Origin: Tillus elongatus
Taxonomy: Eukaryota > Arthropoda > Insecta > Coleoptera > Cleridae
Direction of reading: 5' to 3'
NCBI GenBank assembly: GCA_964006375.1
Contig: OZ023265.1
Location: 119,068,944-119,132,943, forward strand
Length of the DNA: 64,000 nt
Shown here: piece after piece, positions 54,984-64,000 of the stretch
Numbering within the stretch: position 1 is the first letter of the stretch
Layout of the letters: each line of letters begins with the position of its first letter
Made by a program: the position numbers and the translations under genes
Notes under the pieces: generated by a model
Databases searched by the model: none
What the model saw: the letters and a program-made list of their open reading frames with translations, nothing else
Told to the model about the DNA's origin: nothing

Positions 54984-55100
54984 ATGTTTTTTACAATGAA
55001 TGTTAGTGGCTGGGTGTGTGAAATCTATAATTGTTCGAATTATAACGTGCTAAATCTATCAAAGACATTTCATAGGTTTCCAAAGGAGGGCGAAACGTGA
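54984..55100 (+). CDS. THAP-like zinc-finger start, truncated or first exon
   Basis: From ATG 54984 (or 54996) the frame reads MNVSGWVCEIYNCSNYNVLN, then LSKTFHRFPKEGET, stop at 55100. A Cys-x4-Cys pair followed by T/S-F-H-R-F-P is the hallmark of the N-terminal half of the THAP DNA-binding zinc finger, found in P-element-like transposases and in host regulators. A frame shift at about 55095 would continue KREYDLKQKTNSESLLCQYV. Alternatively, GTGAAT at 55096 could be a splice donor. The second Cys-x2-His pair and the AVPTIF-type end are not seen. It is either a gene start with unseen exons or a transposase relic. Confidence 0.4.
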   Translation: MFFTMNVSGWVCEIYNCSNYNVLNLSKTFHRFPKEGET

Positions 55101-55788
55101 ATATGATTTGAAGCAGAAAACAAATTCCGAATCACTTTTATGCCAATATGTACAGTTCGCAGAAGATAATTTATTGTGTAATATTTACCATCATGTAAAA
55201 AATATATGAAGGCAAAAAAAGTTTTGCATTAATAATAAATGGTATAAGGAAACTGTTTTTCTATCTTCTTCTGTGTCCTTTTTTATTTCAGTATGGCATA
55301 AATTGTCACATTTTTTTACATTTTAAAATATTTTACTTGGTAAAAGCTTTTAATTATCTTCCCAAGATAAGTTTTTAAAGAGACAAGTAGAAATAGCAGA
55401 TTCAGCCCTATAATAGATTTATTCACGGAAGTAAGAGTTAGTCTCACCTTTCATCTGCACAATTTATTAATTATGTACTAAGTATATCAGTTACATATTT
55501 TAAAATATTAGATTAATAAGACAGTTTTCATGTAGAGATATAGCAAATTGAGTACTGTGCTACGATTTATACCTAGAACAATTATTTATAGGTAAGTACA
55601 GATTGTAACTTAATATCCTTGGAAACAGCTTTCAGTATATTCCTATACATACCCTTGAAATAGTAGTTTAACGACGGTTTCAAGGTAGCACTTTAAATTA
55701 TAATGAAATAAGATTATGGCTAAGAGAAATTTGCAGAATTATTCATGCTGAATTCATTTAGGTTCCAAGCTGATTGTTGATACAAATT
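55101..55788. other. No gene recognised
   Basis: AT-rich sequence downstream of the THAP-like segment; no ORF. Confidence 0.4.
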
Positions 55789-55832
55789 CTATTTATAACT
55801 ATATAATCTTCTGATTATATAGTTATAAATAG
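55789..55832. repeat. Perfect hairpin, 20-bp arms, 4-base loop
   Basis: CTATTTATAACTATATAATC, loop TTCT, then the exact reverse complement ending at 55832. A (TA)n begins 6 bp later. Confidence 0.95.
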
Positions 55833-55834
55833 AT

Positions 55835-55837
<3 letters not shown>

Positions 55838-55919
<82 letters not shown>
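55838..55919. repeat. (TA)n microsatellite beside a hairpin
   Basis: About 82 bp of TA. Confidence 0.98.
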
Positions 55920-55923
<4 letters not shown>

Positions 55924-56535
55924 ATTTTCTAATTTTCACTGTTTTGTCATGTACAAGTTTTATATTCATCTATAATAAACCAATTGTCTAAATTAAGAAT
56001 ATGCAGGTAAATATACAATTCAAATTACCCGCTCAGCTGTACGAGGTGGCGCTAGTCTACTTGTCACAAATATCACCAATGCTAAAGCATAGGAGTTTCC
56101 CGTATTGTCATTATATAGTATTTGCTGTTAGTTTTTGAATTGAAACTCAATTTTCTGAGATTGAGCCCTGCTTGAACAGAAAATAATTTGTGTTATAATT
56201 TTAATCTCCAAAAATCAAGTATATCTTGGAAATTTACAAAAAACTGATTTTCTACATTAGGAAAGTGCCCTTTCTTAAGGTGATACGAAGCAATTTTATA
56301 AGCAAAAGATGATCGGAAAGAAAAACTGTGTAGGAATACAAAATTCTAAAATCCGAAACCTACTTTGAAATTCTGAAAACAAATAGAATGCTATGAAAGA
56401 CGAATAAAAAATATTTTGACAGTTGTCAAAAAAAGTTAATTGTAATTATTGTCGTAGCTGTGCTCTAAAACTGATCCGAACTTAACTGCGAAATATAAAA
56501 AAGTCATGCTTACTATACCAGAACGGATCTACCCA
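55920..56535. other. No gene recognised
   Basis: AT-rich; possibly 5' non-coding part of the transposase fragment to the right. Confidence 0.35.
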
Positions 56536-56539
56536 ATTC

Positions 56540-57040
56540 AGTGTTGGAATTGGTGAATTACCTATTCCAGAGGTTATCAGACTATTTCATACGAGGTTTC
56601 CGAACATAGTTGTGGTCCAATCTACAGTATCCAGACTGGTTAAAAAAATGTCACTAACGGTATCGTACATAATATACCAAAAAATAAGGGAACTTTGATG
56701 GAGATCATGTACGTACTGTGGTAGCAATTGATTCATTACGCGAAAATCCCAAGCTGTCACTAAGAAGGCGGTACGAAGAGATTCGCATTAGCACATCACA
56801 TTTGCAACGCATTTATCAAGCAAAAAAGGTAGCGTCATATAAAGCTATATTTCATCACACGCTAGAAGAAGGGGACGAATCCCGAAGGTTGGAATTTTGC
56901 CTAACTTTAGGTGAAAAATTTCTAGAGGATCGAAATTTATATAAAAATATTATTTGTTCAGATGAATCGACTTTTCAACTAACGGCGTACCTCCACACAG
57001 AATTGTCAAAGAAGTTCAAAAACCTTTCCGGGTAATAAAA
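56540..57040 (+). mobile_element. Mariner-like transposase, N-terminal half
   Basis: Near 56560 it reads LPIPEVIRLFHTRFPNIVVV, then STVSRLVKKM (helix-turn-helix region). After damage it continues VVAIDSLRENPKLSLRRRYE, ISTSHLQRIYQAKKVASYKA, SRRLEFCLTLGEKFLEDRNL and YKNIICSDESTFQL. SDESTF carries the first catalytic Asp. The frame is open for 105 codons from 56718 to 57035 and then lost. The rest of the catalytic domain is missing. Confidence 0.7.
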
Positions 57041-57152
57041 ACACAATACACAGAAAATCTGCCTGCGATTTAGTCTCCCTCTCAGTAGCGGTCTCTACAT
57101 AAAACTCATTATATAAGGTGATGTTGAGTAGTAAGCAGTTCAGAATTTTTCA

Positions 57153-57275
57153 TTCACTGATGTCGCTAACTTTGTTAGTGAAACGATCGTCAGGTCTTAA
57201 AAAATATGTGTTTTGGTGATTTTGGTTCTCCAAGTGTTTATATGAGTGCTCGTCACAAGTTACAATCTTCATTTA

Positions 57276-57278
<3 letters not shown>
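57153..57278 (+). repeat. Foldback-repeat family, half copy
   Basis: GTCGCTAACTTTGTTAGTGA, AACGATCGTCAGGTCTTAAA, TTTGGTGATTTTGGTTCTCC and CTCGTCACAAGTTACAATCT run up to the (TA)n. Confidence 0.65.

Positions 57279-57351
<73 letters not shown>
57279..57351. repeat. (TA)n microsatellite at a foldback-repeat end
   Basis: About 73 bp of TA. Confidence 0.98.
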
Positions 57352-57354
<3 letters not shown>

Positions 57355-57719
57355 AACCTGTGTTAAGGAATTACTGGGTCTGCGACATTGGTTTAGAGGC
57401 CACCCAGAATCCGTCGCCACTAGACACACAGACAAAGACTTTGGGGAACTCAGTAATGTTGTGGTATCGCAGTACCTACAATATTTACATTCTATTTTAC
57501 TACTAGGTATTTATTTACATTACTCTCTTATTCGTTATGTACATTCTTTTCTGCCCATATATTATCTCACACATACGCAGCCGCGCATTAAAATTTCCAC
57601 ACGCGCACGCTCAGGCTCATACACCTAAATCTATTAACAATTAAACACTAGTATATTCTCTTGTATAAAGGCATCTAATCATAGGACTATTGAATTAACA
57701 AAAATCTTGGTGCTGGACT

Positions 57720-58640
57720 ATGAAATATCTAGATAAATTTTGCGTATGAAAGAAACCAGGATATTGTAGATTTTGCATTTTTAATAGCCCAAGAAAGTGG
57801 TAAAATTAATTGCTTGTTGAACGTTTGACTTATCTAGATCTTTAAAAACGGGTTTTAGTAGCTTCTTGATTTAAGGTAAATTGGAAAATTATATGACTCA
57901 GGTCTGCGATGGTGTTCCTCTCGCAGTTGCAAGTAGCTGTAGGAGCAGTAGTTGCAAGTAGTTGTAGGTGAGCTGGATATCGCCCATGATTAAGTTTTAA
58001 TCCTGTTATTGTAGTTGAGAAAAGCCGTGAAGTAGTTTTTATTCCTAAATGTATTATATGTAATGGTTTAATAGTGCGGATGAGTGTGCAGTGCTCTTTT
58101 GATTCTTTGACCTATTTATTCTACTCGTATTGTCGAACTTTCTGATACATGGTTCTTGAATGTTGGATAGATTCTGCTATATTACGACACAATTCCTGAC
58201 CAATGGATCCTGACATGCTTGCCTTGCCAGCGAATCTGTTGTTTTATTTTCCCATATTTTCTTAGGTGACTTGCCACAAGTAAATATAAGTTTTCCACCA
58301 TGCTTTCGATTGCATATGTTTTCTACACTATAACACAAATGAAACTGTTCATATATTGTTCAAGAGAAAATTTTTCGATTGATCTTAGTACCGACTGTAA
58401 ATCTGCAGTGTATCAATATGTTGAATATTTTTTCTGTTTTTGTAGTTTTGGGTGCTTGTAATATTGCGTACGCCTCTGAGGTGAATATAGATGAATAATG
58501 TGGAACTGTACATTTTTTCAACCTTTCTTTGTGGTGTAAAAATAACTGTGCCAGTGGAGCGTTGGTTCTTTGATTAGTCGGTGTAAGCTTCGAGCATGTT
58601 TTCAGTAGGCTACATAGAATATTCTTTGTTTACTGCTGCG
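57720..58640 (-). mobile_element. I-like LINE, RNase H to 3' end, strongly decayed
   Basis: Minus-strand reading near 58500 gives CTVPHYSSIFTSEAYAILQA, the RNase H catalytic-Glu region, followed by NILIH and LQSVLRSI. Near 58240 is KTTDSLARQACQDPLV, the tail of G-N-E-x-A-D-x-L-A-R. Near 58000 is TTITGLKLNHGRYPAHLQLL, then TIADLSHIIFQ, and near 57770 KCKIYNILVSFIRKI. The order and motifs match the copies at 190 and 30017, at greater divergence. Each block lies in a different frame. Confidence 0.55.
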
Positions 58641-59114
58641 ATTAGTTAAATTCTACCTGAACAACAAATTATAAGACTTTTTAGTTAGATAATTAGTCAT
58701 CCCTTGAGGGAGTTCTATTTTTCTCATAGGAATTTTACACAAATTAAGTGAAATAGTTAATGAGCGGCGAGGTTTCGACACAATTAAAATAATTGACGGA
58801 CTTTTATTTTTCTCATAGGACTTATACACAAACTAAGTGAAATAGTAGATGGGAGGTTTCTAAACAATTAAAATAAAATGTTTTCAGTCATATTCAGGTA
58901 GTATTGAAAATAGAATAATAGCAGATGGCGCTCAATAGTTATTATTTAAAAAATATGTGAAAGTGTATTAAGCCAAGAAATGACTAATTTATGGCTTTTT
59001 TTTGTAATTTCAATGATACACGACTACTTGTATGATTTTTTTAAACAAATTTAGATCCTAAATAGATAAAAATTGGCATCCTTTATGTAAGCAATTATTT
59101 GTTTAAAAAACTTA
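58641..59114. other. No gene recognised; short direct repeat
   Basis: TTTTTCTCATAGGAATTTTA (58722) and TTTTTCTCATAGGACTTATA (58807), each followed by CACAAATTAAGTGAAATAGT or a close variant, make an approximate 85-bp direct repeat. No ORF. Confidence 0.5.
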
Positions 59115-59352
59115 CTAAGTGAAGATTGGAACCTGTGATGAGCACTGATAAGTACGTTTGGAGAACCCCAATCACCACAACACCTTTTAAAAGACCTGAC
59201 GAATATTTCAGAATTTTTCATCCTCTCATGACGCTAACTTTGTTAGCGAAACCAGAATTTTTAATCCTCTGATGACGCTAACTTTGTTAGTGAAACGATC
59301 GTCAGGTCTTTTAAAATGTGTTGTGATTTAGGTTCTCCAAGTGTACTTATTA
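59115..59352. repeat. Foldback repeat, longest hairpin copy
   Basis: The left arm (GTTTGGAGAACCCCAATCAC, CACAACACCTTTTAAAAGAC, CTGACGA) is the inverse of the right arm (GATCGTCAGGTCTTTTAAAA, TGTGTTGTGATTTAGGTTCT, CCAAGTGTACTTAT). Between them, CTCATGACGCTAACTTTGTT and CTGATGACGCTAACTTTGTT form a tandem duplication of the inner module. Confidence 0.75.
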
Positions 59353-59419
59353 ACAAACTTATTTATATTATTAACAGGACCTATACCATTTCCTAAATTT
59401 TTAGGCTGTTGAAGCACAT

Positions 59420-60100
59420 TGTTGTTGAAATATTTATTTATTTATTAAAATGCCCAACGGAAGCAATTTCCTTTTACAGGACATTAAACAGAGTACATAT
59501 TCATCAGAATACAATATACAATAATTAAGCATAACAAAAAATATAATATAACAATAAAAAATACAAAAACTCTGGTTTCATATAAAATATGTATAGACAC
59601 AAAATAACAAAATATAATGTTTACTCCCAAAAATCCTAATCAAATGTAAGTGAGACAAAATTTGATTTAAACAGTCCGCGTTTATGTCACAGTTTGGAAG
59701 ATCCTATTAATGTGTGTTAAAATGAAATTATATAATTAATTGGATTTTTGCTGAGGTACCACGAAGTTAATCTGGGATAAAATGTTTGGAGAATCTACCC
59801 TACTATGTAGCAGACTGTATAAGAACGTTAGTGACAGAGTTACTCTCCGACTAAGTAATAACATCTCATCAAAATGCACTAGCAAGTTTTGTTGCTCGAC
59901 ACCTCTAGGTGGGTACGAACCATTAACTTTAAAGTAGAGGTACTTGAGAGACAATCGTTGAATTGTCTCCAGAGTGGATACCTAACGGTTATAATATGTG
60001 CTTCACATCCGACAAGAATACTCGTTCTTCGACCTAATGTAAGCATAATAGAGTGTTTTTAGAGCCTGCAAATTGACAAAGTTACTGCAGTTCCTTATCA
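59420..60100 (-). mobile_element. Jockey/CR1-like LINE, C-terminal end with AATAAA-type tail
   Basis: On the minus strand NFVNLQALKTLYYAYIRSKN leads to TLETIQRLSLKYLYFKVNGS, YPPRGVEQQNLLVHFDEMLL, LSRRVTLSLTFLYSLLHSRV and DSPNILSQINFVVPQQ. This is the usual C-terminal layout after the RT thumb (LYxAYVRSKLEY ... IQxRFLKYL ... LxxRR ... FLYKLL ... IDSPxLL ... FxVP). It ends in CGTTGGGCATTTTAATAAAT repeated as AATAAATAAATA. It is severely 5' truncated. Only one stop or shift affects the last 75 codons, so this is one of the younger copies. Confidence 0.75.
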
Positions 60101-60411
60101 AAAAGCCAAGGAACGTTGGTAAAACTATATGTGAAATGTGGTAACGAAAAGAAAGCTGTGGGTCGAATACCACCTCCTAATCTTTCACTGTGTCGCTGCA
60201 ACGTAGAATCATGGCTTCTGAGTACGTATAGGCAGAAAGGTGGGATTTTTTTAAGAAAAAGTCATTACCTTGCTCTTAAAAATGCTATGCTAAGAAGATT
60301 CCGAAATAATAGAGAAAGAGGAAATAAAAGCTTTTAGGTTTTTGTCTATATGTTTAAAATTGGAATTCTGAGATGCTCTTATAACAGTGCAACTTTTTTC
60401 ATATGTAACGA

Positions 60412-60415
<4 letters not shown>
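60101..60415. other. Open frame of unknown origin (60116-60337, plus)
   Basis: 73 codons, basic (CGNEKKAVGRIPPPNLSLCR ... LRRFRNNRERGNKSF). No domain is recognised and no other copy was seen. It may be chance. Confidence 0.15.

Positions 60416-60491
<76 letters not shown>
60416..60491. repeat. (TA)n microsatellite at the 3' end of the RTE copy
   Basis: About 76 bp of TA directly following the end of the minus-strand RTE element. Confidence 0.98.
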
Positions 60492-63030
<2,539 letters not shown>

Positions 63031-63245
63031 GGCGGTGCAGTGATAGGAGCGTGTGCCTCGGAAACCAGATATTCTTGGTTAGACTGCCAGTACAAGCGAT
63101 ATTTTCTATTTAGTGAATACACGCTATAAAATTAATATCAACTGAAATTGTATCATTTTGTTTGAGCAAGCCGATTGGAGAGGGCGTCTGTCCCTTGTAC
63201 CGCGTGTTATGGCACGAGCTAAAGATTCACACCGCCCTTACGCAA
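63031..63245 (+). mobile_element. tRNA-derived SINE, divergent copy, head and body
   Basis: The head reads GGCGGTGCAGTGATAGGAGC and GTGTGCCTCGGAAACC, with the B-box decayed to TTGGTTAGACTGCC. The body has ATTAATATCAACTGAAATTG, TTGTTTGAGCAAGCCGATTG, GAGAGGGCG and CACACCGCCCTTACGCAAGA. The tail is lost. It is the most diverged of the SINE copies. Confidence 0.6.
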
Positions 63246-63509
63246 GAAAAGAATTTTGAAAGATCTGTTTAATCTCCATTCAAAAATGTTATGGTTTTAA
63301 AATGTATTGCAAAAATGACCAGTAAAATAAAATTTATCTGATTGGCGAATTTCGCTACAACACACTAAAAAATGAATAACTAATAGCGTTTCGTTCTTGG
63401 CAATAAGAAAAAATATAAAACGGATCAATCTAAATGTAGGAAATTTTCAAAATGCCTTAAACATCTTGATAGCGTCTTAATCGTAAATAAAAATGTTTTC
63501 TAAAGTTAA

Positions 63510-64000
63510 TTCACATCTAGGGCGCGGCCGACCAAATCGCAATCGTTATCTTCTTATTAAGTCAGCTAAATTGCATGGTTTAGTTTTGTATACCATACTT
63601 TTCACATGTCCCCTAAGAAGACGTCTAATAGCGTAAGATCAGGTGACGGTGCTGGCCATTCTAACGATCCTCGCCTCCCTATATACCGCTTTGGAGATAT
63701 TAAGTTAACGTACTGCCGGACATTGATTTGCTAATGTGCTGGTGCTCCATCTTGCTATATCCATATCGCATTCCCTGAAACTGGTGGGTTCGCTCGATCA
63801 GGATATAAGTTTGCCAAAGTTGGCACACCATTATTTTGGAGCAGTGCTAAATAATTATCTCTATTCAAGCTGCCATCAATTATAAAAGAAACAAAAATTT
63901 CTAACTATTCCTGCCCAAATATTAGCCTTTTAATGGTATTGCGCATTTTCTTCTCACATCCAGTGTGGATAACTTTGGCGATTAGTGTGGCCGTAAAGTG
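63510..64000 (-). mobile_element. Mariner-like transposase, catalytic part, running off the window
   Basis: On the minus strand: FIIDGSLNRDNYLALLQNNG near 63860, WI-stop-QDGAPAH near 63750 (second Asp), INVRQYVNLISPKRYIGRRG and SLEWPAPSPDLTLLDVFLG (third Asp), then KSMVY-like residues near 63590. Spacing between the second and third Asp is 41 residues by my count. Stops are present. The first Asp would lie beyond base 64000 or be decayed. Confidence 0.65.

Overview
The window is AT-rich eukaryotic DNA made almost entirely of decayed transposable elements (TEs) and (TA)n microsatellites. The mix is typical of an arthropod, most likely an insect with a large, TE-loaded genome: IS630/Tc1/mariner transposases with a D-D spacing of 41 residues, I-like, jockey/CR1-like and RTE-like LINEs, a Penelope-like GIY-YIG fragment and a tRNA-derived SINE with an (AC)n tail. 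I cannot name the species. No host gene is secure. Three short candidates (a THAP-like zinc finger near 55.0 kb and two possible exons near 34.8 and 45.7 kb) are given at low confidence. Every TE reading frame I found is broken by stops, frameshifts or truncation, so nothing here looks autonomous.

Layout. 0-5 kb: I-like LINE 3' end, transposase fragment, and a small inverted-repeat element split by (TA)n. 5.5-10.2 kb: the longest LINE, with endonuclease, reverse-transcriptase (RT) remnants and RNase H, interrupted by a GC-rich nested tandem array (7.4-8.8 kb). 10.2-15.2 kb: a GTCT/GTCG-bearing repeat followed by a 3.66 kb palindrome centred near 13407. 15.8-18.0 kb: an element with 10-bp terminal inverted repeats set between two (TA)n arrays. 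18-22.6 kb: dispersed repeats, a transposase N-terminus and a LINE tail. 22.66-24.65 kb: an unexplained, less AT-rich non-coding island. 25-28.6 kb: a repeat with an internal (TA)n, a transposase copy, a SINE and a TIR transposon end. 30-34.3 kb: two back-to-back LINE fragments, another transposase and a SINE. 35.5-41.1 kb: a composite repeat, a transposase with a SINE inserted in it, and an internally deleted transposon placed inside the (TA)n of another repeat. 42.6-43.6 kb: a mariner-like transposase. 47.9-52.6 kb: a (TA)n repeat, then transposon, Penelope-like and jockey-like pieces end to end. 53-64 kb: foldback repeats, a THAP-like segment, further transposase and LINE fragments, and an RTE copy bounded by (TA)n on both sides.

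The main theme is the link between (TA)n and TE ends. I count 23 long (TA)n tracts, and many element termini or breakpoints sit directly against one. Some repeats carry (TA)n internally, and TA-targeting elements appear to have inserted into those tracts. The strongest single structure is the 3.66 kb palindrome. All family calls come from motifs read by eye; no database search was possible.
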